From Sternotherus odoratus (Eukaryota; Chordata; Testudines; Kinosternidae), in NCBI GenBank assembly GCA_032164245.1, contig JAVMKO010000003.1, positions 89,961,890 through 90,025,889 on the forward strand: 64,000 nt of DNA. The letters are read 5' to 3'. The notes under the pieces are model-generated. The model was not told where the DNA came from, did no database searches, and worked only from the letters and a program-made list of their open reading frames with translations. The translations under genes and the position numbers were made by a program. Below are positions 45,431 to 56,618 of the stretch, piece after piece (the stretch's first letter is position 1; every line of letters starts with the position of its first letter).

Positions 45431-47818
45431 GTGATTAAGGGTTCAATATGAGGGGAATTTTTAAGCACAACACGTGATAGCTCTGTTTGTATAAAATGTG
45501 CAAATATTCCATGCATCTCCCTTTTCAAATTCTGTTACATTTCAAATTATTTTGTAATGTTTTGAACTACATGTCATTGGCTTCCCTCCATCAGTCTCTT
45601 TCATGACGAAGACAGACCACAGTTATTTCCCGGAGAGACCTAATTTATGCCACATTATTCCCTGCTTCAGGTCTACAGAATACTCAGCTCACACCAGATA
45701 CAAGGTGTTCAAAAATCATCAGAGTGAAGGCTTATCCGTATATCGTCTCTGTTCTTGACCTCTCCTATAATCAAGTCTTAATCACTTAATTAAGACACAA
45801 TCAGAGTACCAAAGATCTGAGTTTTTATAAGATTTTTGAAGATTAGGAGGCTGAAGTTTTGTTTTTATAAGTGATTCTCTGTTCGCATCTTCTGAGCATT
45901 TGGACAGCAAAATCCAAACAGCAAATTTCTTCCCAGTAGTCAGAGGGAAAACACAATGTTTATTTTAATGGTCCAGTCCAGCTGTTATGTTGCTATTTCC
46001 CCCCATTGTTTTCTGGCATGTATTATGAATGTGGGAGTCCTTAAGAGCAGGGTTATTAGTTTCCTCACTTCTTTAGTCTTACTGCTTTAATAAGCTTGAT
46101 TTTGCTGTTCAGGAACAATTTTCAAGGGCTGGTATGGGAAGCAGCTTTTTGGTGATAGGAGAAAATAGGGTACTCTGGATGCTTTACGCTAACTATATGA
46201 GGCAGATCAAGATGTTTGGAGAAGCGTCCAGTGATGCAAGCTAAAATACACTCCATCAGACTTGGCCCTAGAATTTTATAAAGCTATTATACAGTGTTCA
46301 ATCTATTGCATACAGATGTTGTAATTTGGAGACAATTTGATTTATTCAAACTAACTCTTATCTTTTGATATTTTTTTTAATGTTGTGCAGGAGGGCCCAT
46401 ATCTTCTCACCTCTTTCAGGGCCAGACTGATGGTGGGGAATTAGCAGAAAATAATTCTTACTTATACATTTCAATTCTTCTGATTTCACTTGTAGCAACT
46501 GAAATAGCTGAGTCCAGCTTTACCTATTGTCCATCCTTTTGAGAGGCGATTGTGAACTGAGGCATAGGGAAATGATCACTGCGCAGTCCTTTTAAAACTT
46601 GCTGTTAGTCTTTTCTGACCTCTCCCACAGGTAAGATGAACATGATCCAAAGTCTCAAATTAGCATGAAAAATTAGCTGAAGAAAATATTTGCAAAAAAA
46701 GAATAAAGTTGACTTTAATTTGAGCCATTTGTTTTGATTCTGCATCGCTGATTGCCTGCACTAGTCCCACCTTTCACATTTGTTATATTTTTAAGTGTCC
46801 TAAAATTAATTATCCAGCTTTAACAATATTCACACTCCTCTCTGGCTGTGTTTAAATGTAGTAACTTACAGGAATCATTGCATGGTGCAAAGGCCTTTTT
46901 AGTGAGTTCAGAGAAACCTAGTTTTTTCATTTTTGGGAAGCCCAAAATTAAGGGACCCCTCACTGAGAATACTATTAGTCATCCCTGATGGTAACCTAAA
47001 AGTGCAACAACAACAAAAAAGGATCTGTCCATTCATTTAAAATTATTTTATGTGGAGACAGACCATCTTTCTGTTTCAGCTTCAGGAATGCATAGATACT
47101 ATATATTGATCACTGATCACATCTTTCACTAATTTAGCACTGAGCATAAATTATCTCTTAAAGGGACTTTGATCCTGAAATATATTTGAGAAATAGAATC
47201 TTTTTCTACTAAAAGTGATTTACTTTGCCAGTAATTTTCTCAATTGTGCCTGCTGTTTTTGAAAACATTTGGCTAAGATAATTTCCATCCTGGTCCAACC
47301 TTTTTCTCTCAGGGTAAAACCTCAATTGTGTTCTCATGAAATAGCAATATAGGAATTGTAAGACCAATGGTTCTTTTTACTCCAATATCACATTTCTAAA
47401 AGTAGCCAGTGCCAGACCATTAAAAGAAAGATTAAAATTTCCCATAATAAATCCAATTCATTGTACAATATTATACACTGGAGGAGGGCATTGGCCAGTC
47501 TCTGGTATTTTAACTGTTTTTAAGAAACTAATATTTTTGTTAGTAGCTTGTATAAGATTTTCTTAGCAGCTCGGATACTTCATTCTTGGATAAATACCAT
47601 CCCGTCCTTATGATTTATTGCAATTTAATCCTTTGAATGGAATTGATCGTGATATACATAGTGACTTCAGTGCTCAGTTGAACAGGAGAAGTTGGTATTA
47701 TGGAGAGAGTCGATTTTAAAAGGAACTAATAAAAGCAGAAATGAAACTATAAAAATCTGAAAGTGTAATGTGTTTAAGTGTGGTATATATGAAAATTTTG
47801 GCTGATATGAAAGCCACT
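45431..47818. other. No gene recognised (2.4 kb)
   Basis: AT-rich and poor in open frames; no element termini recognised. Confidence 0.5.
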
Positions 47819-48021
47819 CCCTACAGCAGCGGTCCTCAACGTTTTTTCGCCGCGGCCCCTTTCCCAGCTCGGGAGCGCCGGGCCCCGCAGCGGGCGGCAC
47901 ACGGCCCCTGGTCCGGGAGTGCGGAGGCCCCGCAGCAGGTGGCGCTTGGCCCGGCCTCCAGACGAGTTCGCAGGCCAGATAGAAATGGCCGGCAGGCAGT
48001 TTGCTCACCCCTGATCTACAG
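47819..48021. mobile_element. Short hAT-like element
   Basis: The element is 47827-48013 (187 bp). It starts CAGCGGTCCTCAACG and ends GCAGTTTGCTCACCCCTG. The flanking 8-mers CCCTACAG (47819-47826) and ATCTACAG (48014-48021) match at 6 of 8. The two ends look like different hAT end types (CAGCGGTCCTCAAC versus CAGGGGTGAGCAAAC read inward), which may reflect divergence or recombination. The interior is GC-rich. Confidence 0.7.
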
Positions 48022-49034
48022 TGTAGTACGGATAGGTACTTTGTTTGTAAGACCAAAGGACTCAGAGCCTTCAAAACTGGAAAGAAGCCTGTAGAGCAGC
48101 TAGCACCAGCAAAAGTAACCCTGGTATTGCTGTAAGATTAGACCATACACTGTCTGGGATATTTTTTACTTTTGGGGCTTAATAATATAAAAATGATCCC
48201 ACATTTATATAACATGCCATCTGAAATCTTTTCAGTACATTTATTTTGTAAAACTATTAGGCACAGAGGGGAATGTATAGTTAGTGTATTTGCCGGTGTT
48301 TCAGAGTTCTGTCTTTCAGAACCTTCTGTCTATGTGTAGGAGAGATTGACAGATGATGTTTTGTTTTGTTTTTGTTTGGCAAGGCATTACTTGAATGAGA
48401 CAAGTAATAATTATAGTATTTGAATAAAGACAGCCCGTGCATACTTGTTGAAAACATGCAAATTAAGGCTCACACAGGGCTTCATTATAATAGTCTCTAA
48501 TTATATTATAGTTTACAAAAATATGGTACTATTTATGGTTACAGCAGAGTGAAAGCTAAAATGTTACCACACAATAGCCCTGTTGGGGTGCAACAAAATT
48601 GACCCCAGCAAGCTGTGATGCCTGTGGAAACCCTCAGCACTGTGCACTCGAATAGTAATAAAAAAGAAAAGTATGTTCAATGGCAGATTGAGGCATGTCA
48701 AGATTTGTTTGGAATTCAGACTTCTCCTTTCAAGAATATGCTGTGTGTAGTTAAAGAAAGAGCATGTTCCTCTTGAGCAATTTGCGGATTACTATCATTT
48801 ACTTCTACTTTACTGCTCCTTGCCTAGTAAATTGCTTACAGTATAAAAACAGTAGAATGCAAGGGCTTTGTCACTTCAATTTAAGGAAGATTTTAAGATC
48901 CTGAAAGACATGACTGATTGACTGAAAGCCAAAATTTCTGTTAAGAGAATACCATATGAAATAATTTGTCTTGCTTAAGACAACCACAGAATATTATTTG
49001 CTCCTATATTTGATTAACCCAAAAATGTCCTTTT
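48022..49034. other. No gene recognised
   Basis: AT-rich with no defined element. Confidence 0.5.
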
Positions 49035-49920
49035 GTGTACAGCAGAGGTGGGCAAACCTTTTGGCCCGAGGGCCACATTGGGGTTTGAAATTGTGCGGAG
49101 GGCCGGGTAGGGAAGGCTGTACCTTCCCAAATAGCCTGGACCCGCCTCCTATCTGACACCCACCCACTTCCCACCCCCTCACTGCCCCCCTCAGAAACGC
49201 GACCCATCCCCCCCCTTCCTTGTCCCCTGATTACCCCCTCTGAAGACCCCCCTCTGGAGACCCCCACTCTAACTGCTCCCACAGGGCCCCACCTCCTATC
49301 TAAGCCTCCCTCCTCTTTGTTCCCTTACTGCCCCCTCCCAACACCCATGCTCCCTAACCACCACCCCCAGGAACCCCTCCACTCCCTATTTAAGCCCCCC
49401 TGCTCTTTGTTCCCTGACTGTCCCCCCACAACCCTCCCCCAGCCACCAACCCCGGGAACCACCACCTAATCCGCCCTCGTGCACAGGTGCTTACCATGCT
49501 CAGCCGGCCTGGGCCGTGGCTTCCCAGGCTCTGCTAGTTCTTGGGCAGGGAACGCGGGGCCCCGCTGCTCCCTGGGCTCTGCCCGGCACCCCAAGCGGTG
49601 AACGCGGGGCACCACCACTCCCCACGTTCCGCCCCCACCTCTGGCGGGGAGCGCAGGGCCCCGCAGCACCCCGCATTCAGCCAGCACCTCCAGCGCTTGG
49701 CACCTCCGGCGGGGAGTGCAGGGCCCCGTGGCTCCCCACGCTCGGCCACCAGCCCGGGTGGGAGTCCGGGGCTCCGCGTCTAGGGGCTCTGGGTGTGGCC
49801 CCTGGGCAGGGAGCATGGGGCCACTGGCCCCGCTCCCCTGGCCCTTCGCTGGCCGCATAAAAATGGCCGGTGGCCCACATGTGGCCCGCGGGCCATAGTT
49901 TGCCCACCTCTGATATACAG
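49035..49920. mobile_element. Non-autonomous hAT element, long copy
   Basis: The element is 49043-49912 (870 bp). The left end is CAGAGGTGGGCAAACCTTTT. The right end, read inward, is CAGAGGTGGGCAAACTATGG, so 15 terminal bases match exactly. The 8-mers GTGTACAG (49035-49042) and ATATACAG (49913-49920) match at 6 of 8. The interior has a C-rich half (about 49140-49470, repeated CCCCTCC-type words) and a GC-rich half with GCGGGGCCCCG and GGGGAGCGCAGGGCCCC units. Frames on both strands here are composition artefacts. Confidence 0.88.
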
Positions 49921-51268
49921 TGTATGTACAAAACGTATGTCTTCATTGTCTGTCGACCAACACTGCTCCTTCTTTCCCAGTCCTTTCTCTTTCACCCTAC
50001 CTAAGGCCTCCTAGGCCTCTAGGGCTGTGACAGTTCAGTTGTGTACTCCAAAGAGAGGCAGTAGCTAGGCCCTGGCTGACCTATGGACTGTTGAAGAGTG
50101 GCTTCTGTAACTGGATAGCCTAGGACACTTATTGTGGTTTTTTGGGCTAGGAACATTGGATGATGCTTCTTGGCTGGATAGAACCTCAAAATTTACCCTT
50201 CACTCAGTAAAAAATAGTTGGTACTTGCAGTTTGTTTTCATACTAGATTGGATAAAGAAGTTGACTTAAGATGAGTCAGAGATGATGGAAGAGTACAAAA
50301 TATTTAATCACAGATATAGCCCAACTGCCCAAATATGCCATGATGTAGTGCTCGTGTCTGTCTCCTGGTCTCCTCCGCAGTGGCTGTTGTTTCAGGGTAG
50401 TCATAACATAAAGGATAGTGGTAATATAGCTGAGGAGAGTGTAGTACAAATAAATGATGACCCTATCTTCAATCTATATAAATAAAATACTTGTGGTCAT
50501 ATGCCTTGCTCTAGTGTCCTTTTGTTTGTTACTGTATTATGTACTTACAACGACTCTCTTCAGTCAGGTTAGCTGCCCAAACAAATTCCTTTAGCAAATA
50601 CTGATTTTCTGTCATGTACTGTGGGTCACTTTAGAGTCACTTTAGAGTATCGTTAACTGAAGAGCTTGAACTTTTTTTGTCTTATAAAATGCAGTAAAAT
50701 CTAATCTAGATCTTAACATACTAATACTGGATGAAGTATCTGCGTATTCTGATTCTGAATGATTCTGCAAGCTTTGCAAAGTTCCAGTGACTTACAGATG
50801 GGAAAAACCTTGGAACTACACATGCTATCCATAGAAGTAGTCTTCTTCCAAGCCAAATGATTGTCAATCCATACTATCAATTTATGGATTGAATAGCTAT
50901 TTAAAACTGCAACATGAAGCTTTTTCAAGCATATTTTTAGATGTGCATTTGTAAAGTAAAATTCACAGGGTTCATAGAGTCTGTGAGATTTTGAGGGGAG
51001 TTTTGAAAAGACTTTCACAGTCTTTTATTTATGCATGGACTCCTCCTTTAGTTTGGAAAGAAGTCCTGAGTTTACAACACTACAGCAGTTGACATTAATA
51101 GACTAATTTAAATCTGCATCTTGTACTGAGAACTGAACAGGAGGTGGGGTGAACCCCTGAGCTTATTCATGTACTGTAAGATCAAAGTCTGTTCATTTTA
51201 TTCCTGCTGTTCCTTCTCTGCTATGTATCCTATTGGCTTCAGTTTTGTTTGAGGAAGGACTGGAGATT
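49921..51268. other. No gene recognised
   Basis: AT-rich; the 101-codon minus-strand frame at 50713-51018 has no domain signature. Confidence 0.5.
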
Positions 51269-51510
51269 GAGAGGGTCATAGATATTAGAGAGAGAAAAAT
51301 TCTACTAAATCACCCTGTCCATCTCCCTACCAGTACAGGATTGTTCCCTACAGACAGTTTTCCAGTATTTTGTCTAGTCTACTTGTAAGGTCCAGAGCAA
51401 GTGGTGCTTTTGTCCACTTCCCTTGGGAGACTATTCCACAACCTAATGTTGTGTAAGACTCAGATCCAATATCTTTATTTCAGTCTATAAAATCATCTCT
51501 TCTTGTATTT
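51269..51510 (-). mobile_element. Old CR1 LINE fragment
   Basis: CACCCTGTCCATCTCCCTAC, CAGTACAGGATTGTTCCC, TTTTGTCTAGTCTACTTG and CCACTTCCCTTGGGAGACTA match the antisense of a CR1 segment. ATTCCACAACCTAATG follows. The copy is more diverged than those near 5.9 and 44.8 kb and its tail is poorly defined. Confidence 0.75.
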
Positions 51511-52650
51511 TATATAGGTGATCAAATTTGGGGGAGAAATATATATTCCCCAAAACCTTTATTGCCTAGATAAAATATCTGCAGGAAAAATGATTTTATT
51601 GATATTTGTTCAGACAACTCCTGGCTTTGTGGTAATGGAGTTTTTTTTAATGATATTAATTCTATGCTCCAATGCACAGCAGCAGCCTATGCTACTGTGT
51701 TCTACAGGAGACTTGCTATGTGACAGATTTATATAACAGAACCCTAATTTCCAGTCATTAATATGAAGATGTTTTATCAATTACCTAAGCAAAAATACCC
51801 TGCAGAATTTATATCCTTTAGTTATTAAAAAGTGGTGTCTATTTTAAATTAGTTATTGGAAATAAAGAATCCAGCAAGAGAAATTAATCACTGTCAGATC
51901 CCCGTGCATAGCTCTAGGATGCTATGCTGTGTAGTGCATTTGTTTGGAAAAGGAGAAGTGTTGTTATGATTGCCTTAATAGAAATAGACAATCAAACAAA
52001 TCTTAATTTAAAATATTTCTTGCAGTCATAAATCATAATGGCACTGTACTTTAAGGAAGGAAATGCAACTTCATAACATGACATAGGTAGGACACCACAT
52101 TCTAGATCTGGAATGCCTTTGCCAACCATTTTTATTTATTTGTGTCAGACAGTTGAATGTATTTACCAAAAGGTTTGTAGTTTAAAAATGTATAATATTC
52201 TAGTTATAAAATGATACCATGTTTGTCCTTTTGTTCTTCACCAACAAAACATGTATTTCCCCAATGTATTTGTGAACAACATTTCTCTTTTAAATGTGTA
52301 TCTATATGTATCTATATCTATATTAATATTTGTAACTTGCCTGTTATATCTAGAAGTGAATATATATTAAAAAATAAAATACTGTGGTCTCATTCTAGCT
52401 CACATTAAAGTCAATGGAAAAAGAGATAATAGAGAATCAAATATGTTAATGACTGAGCTAACCAAGGTTTTTGAGTTCATATTTAGCACAAGAAAAGGAG
52501 ACCAATGAATTTAAACTAATGTGTAACAAAACAGTAAAATGTAGATGGAGTATAATTGATTTTTATATAATCTAGTTTGCTTATTCTTATAATCTTCTGT
52601 TGTCTAAAATATTATGGCATCATTAGAAACAACTAGCGCACTCTAAAAAT
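51511..52650. other. No gene recognised
   Basis: AT-rich; TATATC/TATCTA-rich patch near 52300-52330. Confidence 0.5.
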
Positions 52651-53006
52651 TACCGTATTTTTCGTCCTATAGGACGCTCCGGCCTATAAGACGCCCCCTC
52701 GTTTTTCGATAAAAAAGCCGGACCAAAAAAAAAAAAAAAAAAAAAGCGCCTCGCTCTCCCGTCCCCGCCGCGCGGGCGGGCTGCCGGGAGCGTCCCGGTT
52801 CCCCCCTCCCCGCCGCGGGCGGGCTGCCAGGAGCACTACCGGCAGCCCGCCCGCGGCGGGGAGGGGGGAACCGGGACGCTCCCGGCAGCCCGCCCGCGGC
52901 GGGGAGGGGGGAACCGGGGCGCACATTCGCCCTATAAGACGCACCAACTTTTTCCCCCCCGTTTTGGGGAAGAAAAAGTGCGTCTTATAGGGCAAAAAAT
53001 ACGGTA
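52651..53006. mobile_element. TA-flanked MITE (CCGTATTTTTCG family)
   Basis: The element is 52653-53004 (352 bp), flanked by TA at 52651-52652 and 53005-53006. The left end is CCGTATTTTTCGTCCTATAG. The right end, read inward, is CCGTATTTTTTGCCCTATAA. The word TATAAGACGC occurs subterminally on both sides. The TA duplication suggests a Tc1/mariner-like superfamily, but I cannot name the family. An A-run (about 52724-52745) is followed by a GC-rich core holding a long perfect palindrome. No protein is encoded. Confidence 0.85.
52783..52886. repeat. Perfect 46-bp inverted repeat with 12-nt loop
   Basis: The arms 52783-52828 and 52841-52886 are exact reverse complements, starting GCCGGGAGCGTCCCGGTTCC on the left. 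The loop is AGGAGCACTACC. A further direct copy of most of the right arm follows at 52884-52922 with one change (CCGGGGCGC for CCGGGACGC). The sequence is about 85% G+C. Confidence 0.95.
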
Positions 53007-53639
53007 GATGTTTTGTGATATAACCGATAAGCATTAAAAGGAGACTGATGTAAATGTAAGTTACCCTTAATGGGGCAAGAAACAAAGCATCTCTGCCAAA
53101 GAACCTGTGGCAGCGGATTGCCCAGTATCTCCATGAGAGTTTTGTGGTGATCTGAGGCAGATTCCCATGAAGTGAGGGAGTCAATCAATAGCCTTTCTGC
53201 CACTCAGACTAAGCATGTGGTGGTACGTGCATCATACAGACAAGGTCTTGTCTACACTGGAAAGTATCTGCTCAGTAAAGCAGCTTTCTGCATTGTAACC
53301 CACAAGGTATACACACTGCCCAGCCACTTAGTGCACAGAAACTGTGTAGTTATAGCGCTTTAAAAAAAACACCCCAATTAGAGGCATAGAGCTTTTTGTG
53401 CTGAGGTTACAGCTCCGTGGTGTTAGTGTAGACACCTGGTTGATTACAGCCTTGTGCTTTGCCTCCAGGAAGCCACAATGCCTCTTCTCACCTCTCTGGT
53501 TATTGGTTTGAACTCTACTGCCCTGCCCTCAAGTGACCAGCCATGAGCCCCACTCCTTAAATTCCCTGGGAATTTTGAAAGTCCCCTTCCTGTTTACTCG
53601 GTGACGCGTACAGTGGTCTCAACACATCTTTCCAGGTGG

Positions 53640-53736
53640 CCATGCCTGCTCCACACACCAGGTGATCCCCTGCTTGGAGCAATGCTGAGCTGCTGGACCT
53701 CATCAGCTTTTGGAGAGAGGAGGGTGCTCCTTGCTG
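53640..53736 (+). pseudogene. Harbinger Myb-like DNA-binding protein, N-terminal stub
   Basis: Plus-strand translation gives MPAPHTR, a stop, then SPAWSNAELLDLISFWREEG. W-x-x-x-E-L-L-D-L-I-x-x-W is the first helix pattern of the Myb/SANT-like accessory protein of PIF/Harbinger elements, which binds the termini and helps the transposase. Only about 30 codons remain. The reading stops at about 53736, exactly where the minus-strand transposase remnant begins, so an internal deletion fused the two genes tail to tail. Confidence 0.7.
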
Positions 53737-54425
53737 TTGTCAAGGTGCCCTGTTTATGGCTTCATACGCCATGGCACTAAGGGTCAGGCAGGGTCTCCCA
53801 AGGTCACAATGGGCATTTTGACTTCTCCTACGGTGATTTTCTGGTCTGGGAAGAAAGGCCCTTCCTGCAGCTTCCTGAACAGGCCAGTGTTGTGAAAGAC
53901 GCATGCATCAGGCAGCTTTCTGGACCAGTCTGTGTTAATGTCCGTGAAATGCCCACGGTGATCCACAAGCGTGAGCCACAAGAACCATAGAGAAATACCC
54001 CTTCCAATTAATGTATTCAGTGACTAGGTGGTCTGGTGCCAGAATTGAAATATGCGTGCCATCTGTCGCACTTCCACAGTTAGGAAAGCTCATTTGTGCA
54101 AAGCCACGCACAATGTCACGCATGTTGCCCAGACTCATGGTTTTTCATAGCCGGATGTGATTAATGGCCCTGCACACTTCCGTCAACACGAGTCCAACGG
54201 TCAACTTTCCCACTCCGAACTGCTTAGCAACCAATTGGCAGCAGTCTGGAGTAGCCAGCTTCCACAGCATTATTACCATGCGCTTCTCCAACGGCAGGGC
54301 AGTTTTCAATCTCGTGTCCTTACGCTGCAGGTTGGAGGCGAGCTCATCACACAGTCCCATGAATGTGGTTTTCCTTATCTGAGAGTTCTGTAGCCACTGC
54401 TCGTCATCCCAGACGTGCATGACAT
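53705..54425 (-). pseudogene. Harbinger (PIF) transposase, broken
   Basis: Minus-strand reading from 54420 gives MHVWDDEQWLQNSQIRKTTF, LQRKDTRLKTALPLEKRMVI and VAKQFGVGKLTVGLVLTEVC (N-terminal helical region). After an in-frame stop at 54145-54147 it continues FPNCGSATDGTHISILAP, which carries the first catalytic Asp in DGTH. A frameshift near 53970 leads to LVDHRGHFTDI and KITVGEVKMPIVTLGDPA, which carries the second catalytic Asp in GDPA. Two more stops follow where the family has tyrosines. The last recognisable piece (TGHLDNSKE) ends near 53705, so the catalytic Glu region is lost. The protein would be a nuclear cut-and-paste transposase; this copy is clearly inactive. Confidence 0.9.
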
Positions 54426-55084
54426 GTGCTCCAGCACTCAGCGCTTGTTTCCAGAGCCCAAAAGCAGCATTCCACTGTGGTCAGCACCTCTGTGAATACC
54501 ACAAGCAATCTCCTAACTACCACACATGGCAAGATCAATGTTGAACTGCTTTTGCCTTTGTAGGTTAAGGAATAACTGCACTGCCACTCATGACGCGTTG
54601 GTCAAAGCGAGCAGCATATTGGTCAACAGTGTGGGATCCATTCCTGCAGATCGCAGAGGCAGAGCAAAGCGTGCAGTATACAAACTGTTGAAAGATGGCG
54701 CCAAATGTGGACAGAAGCACAGGGATTGCTGGGATGAGAATTGATGCATCATGGGGCATTGGGACAAGACCCAGGATGCTCTGTGACCCCTCTGCCTTCC
54801 TACAACTCTTAGTGGAAGAAGAGGAAGAGCTGCTCTGTGGGAGAGCTGCCAAGAGTACACCACTCCGAATAACGCCACAAGTGTGAACACACTATTGCAC
54901 AGGCAGCTGACAGCGTGAACACACAACAAGTTTCCCTTCAGTGTTCTTTGAGCAGCACCGTAACTTCCAGCACTGTAACTCCGCCAGTGTAGACATACCC
55001 TTAGACAAAGACAATCCCTACACTTAAGAGTTTCCAGACTAAACAGAGAAGACAGACAAGTGTTGGGAAAAATTAACTACTCTT

Positions 55085-55240
55085 TACATCCATGTTACGG
55101 ACGGGGTGGCAAAACAGAGAGAGAGAATGATTTGCCTAAAAATCACATTGAAAGTCTATAGAAGATGTGGTCACTAAACCCAGGTTTTCTGAGTCCTAGT
55201 CCAGTAATTGAGACACATAACCATATTTCTCTCTATTGAC
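55085..55240 (-). mobile_element. MIR-type SINE fragment
   Basis: AGAGAGAGAATGATTTGCC, TCACTAAACCCAGGTTTTC and GAGTCCTAGTCCAGTAATTG fit the antisense MIR core and head, in the correct order but diverged. It starts about 80 bp right of the Harbinger element. Confidence 0.6.
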
Positions 55241-56618
55241 TTAAGTGATATTACTTCAGTGTAACTGCAAGCATGATTTGATCCGGCCTAGCCTGTAATG
55301 GTAAAATATATACATACATATTTACATTCGTGTAGCAATGGCGGAACCTACCATCAAAGGATTAAAGCAACTACTGCTCAGTAAATAGTTATCTTTCATT
55401 GATACACAACCTGTATTGTTCCCATTCTTACCATATCCCTCCACTGATTCTCCCTTGATGTGATGAGATGCACTTCTTACAGTTTTCTTCTTTACATTTT
55501 TGATGTTCTATTTTGGAGGATGCCAGCCTTTTGGTTAAAAAACAAGCCTGTACTAACATAATCAGCTCAGCAGTATAGCACTATATTTTTGCCAGTCACC
55601 TTTAAACACAAACATGGTGCTCCCACTGTTCTACATGCCCCCAACAAATCTGCTTGCCTAGCAGGAGCTCTGCTTTTTTATTGATTGCACAACTAACTAG
55701 AGACACCACCTCTGATTGAAACACCCACCCTTTAATTCCCTGTTACGAGGCATCCTATGCTGTGCTTCCAAACTGTCGGTCAGATCATGATACTCATTGC
55801 GAACACAGGAGTAACCAACAGAAGAATCTTCATTCCAAACTTCTGACTTGGAAATGAAATTTTGTAAATTTGGTGGCAGATTTATAAAATATATTTCATT
55901 CCATTAATGTGATAAAAATATCCATAGGGAAAGGAGCAGATTTTGCACTAATTAAGGAAACATAGTAAATTACATGCAGCTGGGCTTTGCTCTTTCACTA
56001 ATAAGTTATACGGTGTCTACAGTGTAACTCATTTATATTACCAGGCAGTACATACTTTCTTCTACTGGCATCTACTTTTTTTATAAATATGTCCAGAGAA
56101 AAGATGGATAATGATTTTGTATGAGGCAATGTGTTTATTCAGCTAGTCTGTCTACACAAGTCTTAGGTAGTGATCTTAGCAGATGAATTTATTTGCTTGC
56201 ATTAAAGGATTGCATTCGCAAGGTTTTATCCTACTCTCTGAACATCTTCAAAGGAAGATACTTACTCGGTTCCGTGGATGAGCTGTCAAAGCCCTCACAA
56301 TGTGCATTGTGTTAATAAATCTCCTCCTTGGACCACACTTCAGTTTTTGCTTTCTGCTGAAATGGAACCTGACTAGCCACTGCCTGAAGTGCACAGAAAG
56401 TATATCACATTGTACAAAACTGCAGGGTAGGAGAAGCAGAAAGAAGGGGAATGGTGAGTGTCAGAGAAGACAGCCATAGTGAACATTCCATATGCTTGGA
56501 CTAGCAAGGAAACAAGCACAGATCTCTAGTGACAGCATGAAAGCTCTGACACTGGTAGGGGGACCAGATGTCCCATTTTTTTAGGGATAGTCCCAATTTT
56601 GGGTGTTTTTTCCTATAT
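55241..56618. other. No gene recognised
   Basis: AT-rich; no element termini or exon pattern. Confidence 0.5.

Larger units (their letters stand above)
53241..55003. mobile_element. Harbinger (PIF) element with internal deletion
   Basis: The left end, at about 53244, is GGTCTTGTCTACACTGG. The right end, read inward from 55000, is GGGTATGTCTACACTGG, so 14 of 17 terminal bases agree. TTA follows the right end (55001-55003), the usual Harbinger target triplet. The left triplet appears as CAA and has diverged, or the left boundary is slightly off. Inside, a Myb-like ORF stub on the plus strand meets a transposase remnant on the minus strand. This convergent two-gene layout is standard for PIF/Harbinger, but most of the Myb-like gene and the 3' end of the transposase gene are deleted. 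Confidence 0.85.
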
